Assembly (NCBI RefSeq): GCF_003331145.1
Contig: NZ_QLVE01000015.1
Span: forward strand, 1 to 64,000
Direction: 5' to 3'
DNA: 64,000 nt
Source: Exiguobacterium sp. TNDT2
GTDB taxonomy: Bacteria > Bacillota > Bacilli > Exiguobacteriales > Exiguobacteriaceae
Position numbers and translations under genes: made by a program. The notes beneath the pieces are model-generated. The model saw nothing but the letters and a program-made list of their open reading frames with translations, made no database searches and had not been told where the DNA came from. Positions 1 through 7,860 of the stretch are shown piece after piece (the first letter of the stretch is position 1; every line of letters begins with the position of its first letter).

Positions 1-66
1 ATATATGAGTATTTTATAATCATGCGGTCTAAGTATAACTTACTTAAAAAATGGAAAGAAGATTAA
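1..66 (+). CDS. C-terminal end of an unidentified gene (partial)
   Basis: Frame 1 is open from the window edge to a TAA at 64-66 and would encode 21 residues ending KYNLLKKWKED. The stretch is much AT-richer than the rest of the window and is followed by an intrinsic terminator at 122-153, which fits the tail of a plus-strand gene. The length is too short to exclude chance, and the protein cannot be identified. Confidence 0.3.
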   Translation: MYEYFIIMRSKYNLLKKWKED

Positions 67-121
67 AAATTTCAAAAAAGGTAAATGAATTAGATTGCTA
101 GTGTATGAATCTGGTAAATAA

Positions 122-153
122 AAAGAACCTCCTAGGAAATGGAGGTTCTTTTT
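122..153. terminator. Bidirectional intrinsic terminator
   Basis: AAAGAACCTCC and GGAGGTTCTTT form an 11-bp stem around an 8-base loop, with A and T runs on either side. The stop codon of the minus-strand hydrolase (132-134) lies inside the hairpin. It probably also ends whatever plus-strand gene enters from the left. Confidence 0.85.
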
Positions 154-1061
154 ACGAATTGTACAGTTTGATGCATCCAATGACCGATGTCGGTCCATAC
201 GTCTTGTCGTTGTCGTTCACGCAGAATCTCATGTCTGGCGTTGTCATAGGAGAGGACGGTCAATTCGATATCGGCAGCCTGGTGCTTGCGGACGATTCCC
301 GCGAGTCCTTCGCCGTCATGGACGACCGGGTCGTCGGCCCCGACAACGAACAAGATGGGTAACGTTTTTGGATGCTCGTGGATCCGGGCGATGGACGTCA
401 CGTCGAGCGAGGCGCGGGCGACTTCATGCAAGTAGCCGAGCGTCGGAATTCCGCCACAGTCGGGATCATTCACATAAGACGCCACTTCTTCCGGGACACT
501 AGAAATCCAGTCGCTCTCTGTCGTGGCGGGTAAAAATTTTAAGTTGTATCGTCCGAACAGTAAGCGTTCGAAAAAGCGAGATTCGTATGTGCTTCCTTTG
601 AACCGGATTGCCGTGTCAATCGCGTTGAGCCCGGCACGACCGATCCATCCCGAGTGCGGGGGCGGGGAGACGGCGATGACGCCCGCTAAGCGATGACCTA
701 ACCGTTGTCCGAGGCGACGTGAGAGCAGTGAGCCGAAACTATGGCCGAGGACGACAGTCGGCAACTCGTCTTGGTAGTGATCGAGGAGAGAGATGGCGTC
801 GTCAACCATTTGATCAAATCCTTCATGTGGAGACAAGTGGGCGTAAGTGGACTGATCCCGTGCCAAAGAACCGGCACCGCGAAGGTCGCATAAGAATACG
901 TTAAAACCAAGTTCTGACAAAAAATCAGCGAATTCGACATAGCGTCGATGATGTTCGAGCATACCGTGGAAGATGAAACAATTTCCAATCGCCTGCCTGG
1001 CCGGGGTATGCAACACATGCGTCCGGTATCCGTCCGCATACGTATGTTCCGTGACGTCCAT
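132..1061 (-). CDS. Alpha/beta hydrolase, serine lipase/esterase (monoacylglycerol lipase-like)
   Basis: This 309-residue cytoplasmic protein is a serine hydrolase of the S33 / lysophospholipase type and probably cleaves lipid esters. An oxyanion-loop HGM motif lies near residue 32, the nucleophile elbow GHSFGS puts the catalytic serine at about residue 108, an aspartate lies in the GADDPV segment, and a histidine in NARHE near the C-terminus completes the triad. No signal peptide is visible. The ATG at 1061 is preceded by GGAGGGATACGG, a strong ribosome binding site. It starts only about 20 bases after fhs ends on the same strand, so the two are probably co-transcribed. The substrate cannot be told from sequence. 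Confidence 0.85.
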   Translation of the reverse strand: MDVTEHTYADGYRTHVLHTPARQAIGNCFIFHGMLEHHRRYVEFADFLSELGFNVFLCDLRGAGSLARDQSTYAHLSPHEGFDQMVDDAISLLDHYQDELPTVVLGHSFGSLLSRRLGQRLGHRLAGVIAVSPPPHSGWIGRAGLNAIDTAIRFKGSTYESRFFERLLFGRYNLKFLPATTESDWISSVPEEVASYVNDPDCGGIPTLGYLHEVARASLDVTSIARIHEHPKTLPILFVVGADDPVVHDGEGLAGIVRKHQAADIELTVLSYDNARHEILRERQRQDVWTDIGHWMHQTVQFVKRTSIS

Positions 1062-1081
1062 CCGTATCCCTCCGTTATCGT

Positions 1082-2767
1082 TTAGAATAAGCCGATTGCT
1101 TTTCCAGTCTCGTCAATCCCCATATTTAAGGCGGCCGGTTGTTTCGGCAAGCCGGGCATCGTCAAGACGTTTCCGGTCAAGGCGACGAGGAAACCTGCGC
1201 CGACCGACGGTTTCAACTCTCTTACGGTCACAGTGAACCCGTGCTGGTAGCCGAGTTTCGTCGGGTCGTCTGACAGCGAGAACGGCGTCTTCGCCATACA
1301 AATCGGCAAGTGTTGCCAGCCGTTCGCTTCGATTTGAGCCATTTGTTTTTTTGCGGTCGCGGTGAACGTGACGTCGGCCGCCCCATACACTTCACGGGCA
1401 ATCGTCAAAATCTTCTGCTCGATCGAATCGGTCAACGCATAGAGCGGGGTGAACGCACTCTCGTTCGCCTCGATGGTTTCGATGACGGCCTCGGCGAGCG
1501 CGCGTCCGCCTTGTCCTCCGTTTGACCACACTTCACTGAGCGCCACTCGTATGTGGTTCGCTTCACACCAGTCGAGGACGGCCGCCAACTCTTCGGCTGT
1601 ATCCGAATTGAAGCGGTTGAGGGCGACGACGGTCGGCAAGCCGAGTTTCCCCATCGTCTTGACGTGCTTGGCGAGAAGTTTTAATCCGTTTCCGACGGCC
1701 CCGACGTTCTCGACGTGGAGTTTGTCTTTGGCGACACCGCCATGCATTTTCAAGGCACGGACTGTCGCCACGAGAACGACGGCGTCCGGGTTCAATTTTC
1801 CGATGCGTGACTTGATATGACAGAACTTCTCGGCGCCAAGATCGGCTCCGAAACCGGCTTCGGTGACGACATATTCGCCGAGCTTGAGCGCGGTTTTCGT
1901 CGCAATCAATGAGTTGCATCCGTGCGCGATATTGGCGAACGGTCCGCCGTGAACGAGGGCGGGCGTCTGTTCAAGTGTTTGCACCAAGTTCGGCTTGAAC
2001 GCTTCTTTCAACAGCAACGTTGCGGCACCGGCCGCCCCGATTTGTTCGGCCGTGATCGGTTCATTATCCTGATCGTACGCGACGACGATGCGTTTGATGC
2101 GTGCCTCGAGGTCGGTCAACGAATCGGCGAGACAGAGGATGGCCATGATTTCAGACGCGACCGTGATATCAAATCCGTCTTCACGCGGTACCCCGTGGGC
2201 ACTGCCGCCGAGTCCGATCGTCACGTGACGAAGCGCGCGGTCATTCAAATCGAGGACACGTTTCCAAACGATTTTACGGACGTCAATCCCGAGGTCGTTT
2301 CCTTGATGGAGATGATTATCGAGCATGGCGCTGATCGTGTTGTGGGCCGCCGTGATGGCGTGCATGTCGCCTGTGAAGTGGAGGTTGATGTCTTCCATCG
2401 GCAACACTTGGCTGAAACCGCCGCCGGCTGCACCGCCTTTTAAACCCATCGTCGGACCGAGTGATGGTTCACGTAGACAAACGATCGCTTGTTTGTCGAG
2501 TTGGTTGAGCGCTTGTCCAAGTCCGACGGTCACGGTCGACTTTCCTTCACCGGCCGGAGTCGGATTGATCGCCGTGACGAGGATGAGTTTCCCGTCTTCG
2601 CGAGTCGCCATTCGATCGAGTACATCGAATGATAACTTGGCTTTATATTTCCCGTATAGATCGATGTCATCTTCTTGTAAACCGAGCTTTTCTGCAATCT
2701 CTTTAACGGGTAACATCTCGGCTTGTTGGGCGATTGTTAGGTCGGATAACGGTTTAATCGTCGTCAT
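1082..2767 (-). CDS. fhs: Formate-tetrahydrofolate ligase
   Basis: Fhs makes 10-formyl-tetrahydrofolate from formate, ATP and tetrahydrofolate, feeding purine synthesis and initiator tRNA formylation. The 561-residue length is normal for the family. A P-loop [16 protein letters not shown] lies near residue 65, with the glycine-rich LKGGAAGGG segment near 110. I start at the ATG at 2767, because GGAGGG sits 9 bases before it; an in-frame ATG nine codons upstream has no such site. The pflB/pflA genes in this window produce formate, so Fhs gives a route for using it. It is followed by the hydrolase gene on the same strand. Identification is secure. Confidence 0.97.
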   Translation of the reverse strand: MTTIKPLSDLTIAQQAEMLPVKEIAEKLGLQEDDIDLYGKYKAKLSFDVLDRMATREDGKLILVTAINPTPAGEGKSTVTVGLGQALNQLDKQAIVCLREPSLGPTMGLKGGAAGGGFSQVLPMEDINLHFTGDMHAITAAHNTISAMLDNHLHQGNDLGIDVRKIVWKRVLDLNDRALRHVTIGLGGSAHGVPREDGFDITVASEIMAILCLADSLTDLEARIKRIVVAYDQDNEPITAEQIGAAGAATLLLKEAFKPNLVQTLEQTPALVHGGPFANIAHGCNSLIATKTALKLGEYVVTEAGFGADLGAEKFCHIKSRIGKLNPDAVVLVATVRALKMHGGVAKDKLHVENVGAVGNGLKLLAKHVKTMGKLGLPTVVALNRFNSDTAEELAAVLDWCEANHIRVALSEVWSNGGQGGRALAEAVIETIEANESAFTPLYALTDSIEQKILTIAREVYGAADVTFTATAKKQMAQIEANGWQHLPICMAKTPFSLSDDPTKLGYQHGFTVTVRELKPSVGAGFLVALTGNVLTMPGLPKQPAALNMGIDETGKAIGLF

Positions 2768-2953
2768 GTATAAAATCCCTCCACTTTCGAACATTGTGAT
2801 CTAGTTAGTCCATTTCCTTCGTGAATCGACCCGGAATCAAGGTTTAATCTTTCGGTAGGGAAGACTCGTTCGTGTTGTCATTGAGTTTATCATAACCCAT
2901 CGCTTCGTAGAATTCACCCATTGAGTGCAATATATTCCACCCTTTCCGTCAAA

Positions 2954-2967
2954 TGTATCCGTTTTCA
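2954..2967. promoter_or_regulatory. cre-like (CcpA) site before the ABC permeases
   Basis: TGTATCCGTTTTCA matches the cre pattern TGNAANCGNWNNCA with one mismatch. It lies about 43 bases before the first permease start. CcpA repression of sugar import is common in Bacillales; binding here is an inference. Confidence 0.5.
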
Positions 2968-3009
2968 TTTTTGGTCCGAAAAGGTAAGTTGATAGTGGAG
3001 GCGATGAAC

Positions 3010-3915
3010 ATGACAGAGACACCGAAACGAATCAAACGGAGACGAAATTGGAAAAAGCCGGCGAGCTTTATCGCATTCGTCGGTCCGGCCTTTTTGGCGT
3101 TTGTGGCGATTGTGCTCATTCCGTTCTTTAATGGAATTTATTACAGCTTCACGGATTGGAACGGCGTGACCGGACAGTTGAATCTGGTTGGACTCGACAA
3201 CTATCACCGGATTTTATTCGAGGACGAACAGTTCCGTGCCTCGTTTTGGATTACGACAAAATACACGATTGTGGCCGTCATCTTGACGAACATCGTCGGT
3301 TTCTTGTTGGCCTTACTGTTGACGATGAACATCAAGACGCGCAATATCTTGCGGACGGTCTTTTTCATGCCGAACTTGATTGGCGGGCTCATTCTCGGGT
3401 TCATTTGGCAATTTATCTATGTGAAGGGCTTTGAATCGATCGGGGCACTGACCGGATGGAGTTTATTCGAACTGCCGTGGCTTGGTGACGCCCAGACGGC
3501 GTTTTGGGGCATCGTGATCGTCGCCATTTGGCAAGGTGGCGGCTACGTCACGGTCATTTACATTGCGGCGCTTCAAAACGTGCCGACGGATTTACTCGAG
3601 GCCGCTAAAATTGACGGGGCAAACCGGTTGAAGATGCTTCGTCATATCACGCTCCCGATGATCATGCCGTCGATCACCATCTGTTTGTTTTTGACGATCT
3701 CGTGGTCGTTCAAAGTGTTCGATACGAACTTATCGCTCACGAACGGCGGGCCGTTCAAATCGACGGAAATGCTCGCCTTGAACATCTATACCGAATCGTT
3801 TGTGAATAACAACTACGGTCTCGGCTCGGCGAAAGCAGTCATCTTCTTCCTCGTCGTCGCAGCGATTACCGTCACACAAGTGTACTTGACGAAAAAACGG
3901 GAGGTGGAGGCATGA
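3010..3915 (+). CDS. Carbohydrate ABC transporter permease (MalF/UgpA type)
   Basis: This 301-residue inner-membrane subunit has six predicted helices and belongs to the CUT1 sugar-importer family. The cytoplasmic EAA loop reads LLEAAKIDGANRLKMLRHITLP around residues 200-220 and docks the ATPase. A basic N-terminus (KRIKRRRNWKK) precedes the first helix. Two in-frame ATGs lie close together (3004 and 3010); the GGAGG at 2997-3001 is 8 bases from the second, so I use 3010. It overlaps the next permease by 4 bases. No ATPase gene is nearby, so a shared MsmX-type ATPase elsewhere is likely. The transported sugar is unknown. Confidence 0.92.
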   Translation: MTETPKRIKRRRNWKKPASFIAFVGPAFLAFVAIVLIPFFNGIYYSFTDWNGVTGQLNLVGLDNYHRILFEDEQFRASFWITTKYTIVAVILTNIVGFLLALLLTMNIKTRNILRTVFFMPNLIGGLILGFIWQFIYVKGFESIGALTGWSLFELPWLGDAQTAFWGIVIVAIWQGGGYVTVIYIAALQNVPTDLLEAAKIDGANRLKMLRHITLPMIMPSITICLFLTISWSFKVFDTNLSLTNGGPFKSTEMLALNIYTESFVNNNYGLGSAKAVIFFLVVAAITVTQVYLTKKREVEA

Positions 3916-4817
3916 CGACAGAAAAAGTTGAACGCATCGAGACGGATATCGATCAGGCACCGCGTCAGTTGTTGCCGCAAAAGCCGCTGCGGACGGGCGG
4001 CTATACGGCGGGGCTCGGTCTCGTCGAGTTGGTGGCAATCTTACTCGGGCTGTTGTATCTCGTCCCGTTCTATTACGTCATCGTCAACTCGTTCAAATCG
4101 ATCGCCGAGATTTACACGAACACGTCTGCCTTGCCGGACGTCTGGCTCGCGTCGAACTATTCAGAGGCGTGGGAGGCGATGAACTATGGACGCGTCTTCT
4201 TGAACTCGATCCTGATCACGGCCGGGGCGAACCTTCTCATCGTGCTGTTCACCTCAATGGCAGCCTGGAAGCTTGTCCGAACGAAACATTGGATTTCGAC
4301 GGTCATCTTCTTCTTGTTCGTCGCGGCGATGGTCATCCCATTCCAATCGATCATGATTCCACTCGTGAAAGTGTCGAGCGTACTCGGGCTGTTGAACAGC
4401 CATTGGGGACTGATGGTCATGTATCTTGGCTTCGGGTCGGGTATCTCTGTATTCTTATATCACGGATTTATGAAGTCGATTCCGGAAGAGATTGAAGAGG
4501 CGGCCATCATTGACGGTTGCTCGACGTGGGGTGTCTTCTGGCGCATCGTGTTCCCGCTCCTCAAACCGATCACGGTGACGATCGTCATCTTGAACAGTCT
4601 TTGGATTTGGAATGACTTCCTGTTACCTTCACTTGTCCTCCGAGACATCGAGCTGCGGACGATTCCGCTCGCGACGTTCTATTTCTTCGGACAATATACA
4701 AAACAATGGGATTTGGCACTTGCTGGTTTAGTCCTTGGGATCGTTCCGCTCCTCGTCTTTTTCTTCGGTATGCAAAAGCACATCATCAAAGGGATTACGA
4801 GCGGCTCGATCAAATAA
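3912..4817 (+). CDS. Carbohydrate ABC transporter permease (MalG/UgpE type)
   Basis: This 301-residue second permease pairs with the preceding one. It has an N-terminal cytoplasmic tail of about 40 residues, six helices, and the EAA loop IPEEIEEAAIIDGCS followed by FWRIVFPLLKP around residues 195-220. The ATG overlaps the upstream stop (ATGA), giving translational coupling. The gene ends at an intrinsic terminator, so the permease operon lacks its binding protein, which lies 1.6 kb further on beyond asnA. The usual order in this family is binding protein first, so the locus looks rearranged. Confidence 0.93.
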   Translation: MTTEKVERIETDIDQAPRQLLPQKPLRTGGYTAGLGLVELVAILLGLLYLVPFYYVIVNSFKSIAEIYTNTSALPDVWLASNYSEAWEAMNYGRVFLNSILITAGANLLIVLFTSMAAWKLVRTKHWISTVIFFLFVAAMVIPFQSIMIPLVKVSSVLGLLNSHWGLMVMYLGFGSGISVFLYHGFMKSIPEEIEEAAIIDGCSTWGVFWRIVFPLLKPITVTIVILNSLWIWNDFLLPSLVLRDIELRTIPLATFYFFGQYTKQWDLALAGLVLGIVPLLVFFFGMQKHIIKGITSGSIK

Positions 4818-4830
4818 CCCTGCCCAAGGG

Positions 4831-4869
4831 ATCTCCCTCGTCCGCTACACGGGGGAGAATTTTTTTTTT
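4831..4869 (+). terminator. Intrinsic terminator after the ABC permease genes
   Basis: ATCTCCCTCGT pairs with ACGGGGGAGAT around a short loop and is followed by nine or more T residues. It separates the permease operon from asnA. Confidence 0.85.
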
Positions 4870-4877
4870 AAAAGCTG

Positions 4878-4906
4878 TTGACATTTGTCTGAATATTTAT
4901 AATAAT
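4878..4906 (+). promoter_or_regulatory. Sigma-A promoter of the asnA T-box transcript
   Basis: TTGACA (4878-4883), a 17-base spacer and AATAAT (4901-4906). It lies directly after the preceding terminator and just before the T-box leader, as expected for an independently transcribed asnA. Confidence 0.75.
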
Positions 4907-4913
4907 TGGGTCA

Positions 4914-5188
4914 ATTCAATTGTGAACGACATTGAAAGGACGAGTACACAGAAGACGTAAGCAAAGCGAGCCGGGGAAGGTGAGAGCCCGGACTGAAATC
5001 TCTGTCGAAGAACTTCCTGGAGTCGCTACCCGAACGCTTTGCAAGTAGACGTAGCCGGACCGTTCCCCGTTATCGGAACTACGAGATGTTCGTCTCGAAA
5101 AAGTGAGTAGATTCGTCTACTAATTTGGGTGGCACCGCGGAGCTTGAAGCCTTCCGTCCCATAGTCCATGGGATTGGAGGGCTTTTTT
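4914..5188 (+). ncRNA. T-box riboswitch, predicted tRNA-Asn specificity, upstream of asnA
   Basis: The leader holds the T-box sequence GGGTGGCACCGCGG at 5127-5140, the stem I loop segment GGTGAGAGCCCGG near 4979-4991, and a terminator hairpin at about 5146-5188 (AAGCCTTCC with GGAGGGCTT, then T6). The likely specifier codon is AAC at 5011-5013, on the 3' side of stem I before CTGGAGT; AAC is asparagine, matching the downstream asnA. Uncharged tRNA-Asn should pair with the specifier and the T-box bulge and prevent termination, so asparagine starvation switches asnA on. The family call is secure; the exact specifier is read by eye. Confidence 0.93.
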
Positions 5189-5230
5189 CTATTGCTCCAT
5201 CCTGAGATTCCACAATTGGAGGAAGAAAAC

Positions 5231-6214
5231 ATGACAACGACAGCAATGAGCAAGATGAAGGAAAAACAACAGGCGATTACAGTAGTGAAGGCGACATTCG
5301 AAGACAAGTTCAGCACGGCGCTCGGACTCACACAAGTTCAGGCCCCGCTGTTCGTCACATCGGCGAGCGGTGTCAACGACCACTTGAACGGTGTCGAACG
5401 CATCATCCAGTTCGATACGCAGTATCCAGGGCATGAACTTGAAATCGTTCAGTCGCTCGCAAAGTGGAAACGCGAAGCGCTCGGCCGCTACGGGTTTGAG
5501 GTCGGTGAAGGCTTGTACACACAGATGCGCGCCATCCGTCGGGATGAAGAACTCGACGCGACACACTCGCTTCACGTCGATCAATGGGACTGGGAACGCG
5601 TCATCGCCCGGGAACATCGGACAACGGAGTACTTGAAGGCGACGGTCGAATCGATTTATGCAGCGCTCCGCGAGACGGAACAGGCGGTCGAATCGATGTA
5701 CGGGATTGAGGCAATCTTGCCAGAGTCGATTCACTTCTTGACGAGCCAAGAGTTAGAAGACCTTTACCCGGACCTCTCGCCAAAAGAACGGGAGCACGCG
5801 ATTTGTAAAGCGTACGGCGCAGTCTTCCTATCGCAAATCGGCGGTGCACTCGCTTCGGGCGACAAGCACGACGGCCGCGCGGCAGACTATGACGACTGGT
5901 CGCTCAACGGCGATATCCTCGTCTGGCACCCGGAGCTCGAATCGGCGTTCGAACTGTCGTCGATGGGAATCCGTGTCGACGAGACGGCGCTTGCCGAGCA
6001 ATTGGTGACAGCCGGAGCTGAAGACAAACGTAAGTACCCGTTCCATCAAGCGGTCCTTGAAGGACGTCTCCCGCTTACAATCGGGGGCGGCATCGGGCAA
6101 TCACGTGTCGCCATGTATTTGCTACGTGCTCGCCATATCGGTGAAGTCCAATCGTCGGTCTGGCCGAGTGAGATGGTCGCAGCTTGCGAAGAAGCTGGAA
6201 TCAGCCTGTTGTAA
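5231..6214 (+). CDS. asnA: Aspartate-ammonia ligase (asparagine synthetase A)
   Basis: AsnA makes asparagine from aspartate, ammonia and ATP; it is a class II aminoacyl-tRNA-synthetase-like enzyme unrelated to glutamine-dependent AsnB. The 327 residues match the family length. Characteristic segments include [19 protein letters not shown] near the start, [11 protein letters not shown] in the middle and [21 protein letters not shown] near the C-terminus. The start at 5231 has GGAGGAAG 8 to 10 bases upstream and lies after the T-box terminator. It is a single-gene unit between two terminators, placed between the permease genes and the binding-protein gene of a sugar ABC importer. Confidence 0.97.
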   Translation: MTTTAMSKMKEKQQAITVVKATFEDKFSTALGLTQVQAPLFVTSASGVNDHLNGVERIIQFDTQYPGHELEIVQSLAKWKREALGRYGFEVGEGLYTQMRAIRRDEELDATHSLHVDQWDWERVIAREHRTTEYLKATVESIYAALRETEQAVESMYGIEAILPESIHFLTSQELEDLYPDLSPKEREHAICKAYGAVFLSQIGGALASGDKHDGRAADYDDWSLNGDILVWHPELESAFELSSMGIRVDETALAEQLVTAGAEDKRKYPFHQAVLEGRLPLTIGGGIGQSRVAMYLLRARHIGEVQSSVWPSEMVAACEEAGISLL

Positions 6215-6231
6215 TTATATAGAAGAAACTT

Positions 6232-6270
6232 AAAACCAGGACTTTCTTTCAATAAGAAAGTCCTGGTTTT
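6232..6270 (+). terminator. Intrinsic terminator after asnA
   Basis: AAAACCAGGACTTTC pairs with GAAAGTCCTGGTTTT across a 9-base loop; T run follows. Confidence 0.92.
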
Positions 6271-6317
6271 CTGTGCAACATTTTCCACCCTACACGTCAA
6301 TTTTGACACCTACATAA

Positions 6318-6331
6318 TGGAAGCGTTTTCA
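6318..6331. promoter_or_regulatory. cre (CcpA) site before the sugar-binding lipoprotein gene
   Basis: TGGAAGCGTTTTCA fits the cre pattern TGNAANCGNWNNCA at every fixed position. It lies 63 bases before the start codon, and a TTGACA hexamer at 6303-6308 is just upstream, although no clear -10 follows. CcpA-dependent repression is inferred. Confidence 0.7.
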
Positions 6332-6393
6332 TCTAAAGTTAGGGTGTACCGAATGTTGAAGGATTGTCGACTCTATACTTAGGAGGAAGCGTA

Positions 6394-7689
6394 ATGAAAC
6401 GTAAATGGAGATTATCAACCGCCGTCATGACGGCGGGGATGGTATTGACACTTGCGGCCTGTGGCGGCGGGTCGCTTACGGAAGAAGAAGGATCGACCGA
6501 TGCAAATGCGGATAACGGTGACAAGCAAGACGTCACGTTGAACGTCTTCCAGTTCAAAGCGGAAATCGCCAAAGACCTTGAAGCGATGGCGAAAGAATAT
6601 GAGGAAGAGACCGGCGTCAAAGTGACCGTTCAAACGGTCGGCGGCGGAGCCGATTACGGGGCCGCGCTCAAGTCGCAGTTCGCGTCGGGCAACGAGCCGG
6701 ACATCTTCAATAACGGTGGTTTCACCGAAGCGCAGACATGGAAAGACAAATTGGAAGATTTGTCAGGCGAGAAGTGGGTCGGTGATTTGACGGAAGTGGC
6801 CAAAGAACCGATGACGATGGATGGAAAACTGTACGGCATGCCGATGAACTTGGAAGGATACGGCTTCATCTATAACAAGGAGCTGTTCGAGAAGGCGGGC
6901 ATCAGTGAGTTGCCGAAGACGTTGTCTGAGTTGACGGATGCGGCGGAGAAGTTGGATAAAGCAGGCATCACGCCGTTCTCGGTCGGTTATGCCGAATTCT
7001 GGATTCTCGGGATTCACTTGCTCAACATTCCGATGGCACAGCAAGACGACCCGGATGCGTTCATCCAGGCGCTCAACGAGAATAAAGAAAAGTTCGAGGA
7101 CAATGAGCAGTTCCAACAATTCTTGAAACTGTTCGACCTCACGATCAAATACGGTAATAAAAACCCGCTCACGACGGACTATAACACGCAAGTCACACAG
7201 TTCGCTCAAGGTGAGACGGCGATGCTGCAACAAGGAAACTGGGCGCAACAGATGATTCTCGACGTGAATCCGGACATGGAGATGGGCTTCGTGCCAATCC
7301 CGATCAACGATGACAAAGAGAAGATGGACCGTCTCCCGGTCGGCGTCCCGAACAACTGGGTCGTCAACAAAAACTCGCAGTATAAAGAAGAAGCGAAAGA
7401 CTTCCTCGAATGGATGGCGACATCCGACACAGGTAAAGACTATATGGTCAACAAGTTCAAATTCATTCCGGCGTTCAAGTCGATTGAAGCAAACGACCTT
7501 GGACCACTTGCGGACGATATCTTGGCTTATTCAAACGAAGGCAAGACGATTTCGTGGAACTGGTTCAAGTATCCGGACGGCGCGGTCAATGAGTACGGCG
7601 CGTTGATGCAAGCATACGTCGGCGGTCAAAAGACCGGAGACGAGATGCTCCAAGACTTCACGAAAGTATGGGCCGATAAGGCAAAATAA
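6394..7689 (+). CDS. Carbohydrate ABC transporter substrate-binding lipoprotein
   Basis: This 431-residue family 1 extracellular solute-binding protein has a lipoprotein signal peptide with lipobox LAAC (Cys23), followed by an acidic linker rich in Glu and Asp. The mature part has the two-lobe fold signatures of CUT1 sugar-binding proteins (for example YNKELFEKAGI near 160 and the late TGKDYMVNKFKFIPAF segment). AGGAGG lies 8 bases before the ATG. It is flanked by terminators, so it is transcribed alone. Its natural partners are the two permeases at 3.0-4.8 kb, and the YesM/YesN pair at 12-14.5 kb may sense the same sugar. The ligand is unknown. Confidence 0.92.
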   Translation: MKRKWRLSTAVMTAGMVLTLAACGGGSLTEEEGSTDANADNGDKQDVTLNVFQFKAEIAKDLEAMAKEYEEETGVKVTVQTVGGGADYGAALKSQFASGNEPDIFNNGGFTEAQTWKDKLEDLSGEKWVGDLTEVAKEPMTMDGKLYGMPMNLEGYGFIYNKELFEKAGISELPKTLSELTDAAEKLDKAGITPFSVGYAEFWILGIHLLNIPMAQQDDPDAFIQALNENKEKFEDNEQFQQFLKLFDLTIKYGNKNPLTTDYNTQVTQFAQGETAMLQQGNWAQQMILDVNPDMEMGFVPIPINDDKEKMDRLPVGVPNNWVVNKNSQYKEEAKDFLEWMATSDTGKDYMVNKFKFIPAFKSIEANDLGPLADDILAYSNEGKTISWNWFKYPDGAVNEYGALMQAYVGGQKTGDEMLQDFTKVWADKAK

Positions 7690-7695
7690 CAGCAA

Positions 7696-7736
7696 TGCAA
7701 GCGGCGAAACGACCCCTTCGCCGCTTGTATGTTTTA
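7696..7736 (+). terminator. Intrinsic terminator after the binding-protein gene
   Basis: GCAAGCGGCGAA pairs with TTCGCCGCTTGT across an 8-base loop, followed by a short T-rich tract. Confidence 0.8.
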
Positions 7737-7808
7737 GTGCTGACAAAGCTGGTCGGAAGTTGAGGCTTGTCAAACAGTCGTCGCTCGCACAAAATAATAG
7801 ACAGTTGA

Positions 7809-7842
7809 AGTGGTGCTCGGAACCTTCCGGCACCACTATTTT
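7809..7842 (+). promoter_or_regulatory. Leader hairpin before the drug-exporter gene, possible attenuator
   Basis: AGTGGTGC (7809-7816) pairs with GCACCACT (7830-7837), extended inside by CGG/CCG, and is followed by ATTTTATT. It ends only 4 bases before the GGGGAG ribosome binding site. It could be a weak terminator acting as an attenuator or could limit translation; no leader peptide is evident. Confidence 0.5.
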
Positions 7843-7860
7843 ATTGGGGAGATGGAACAA

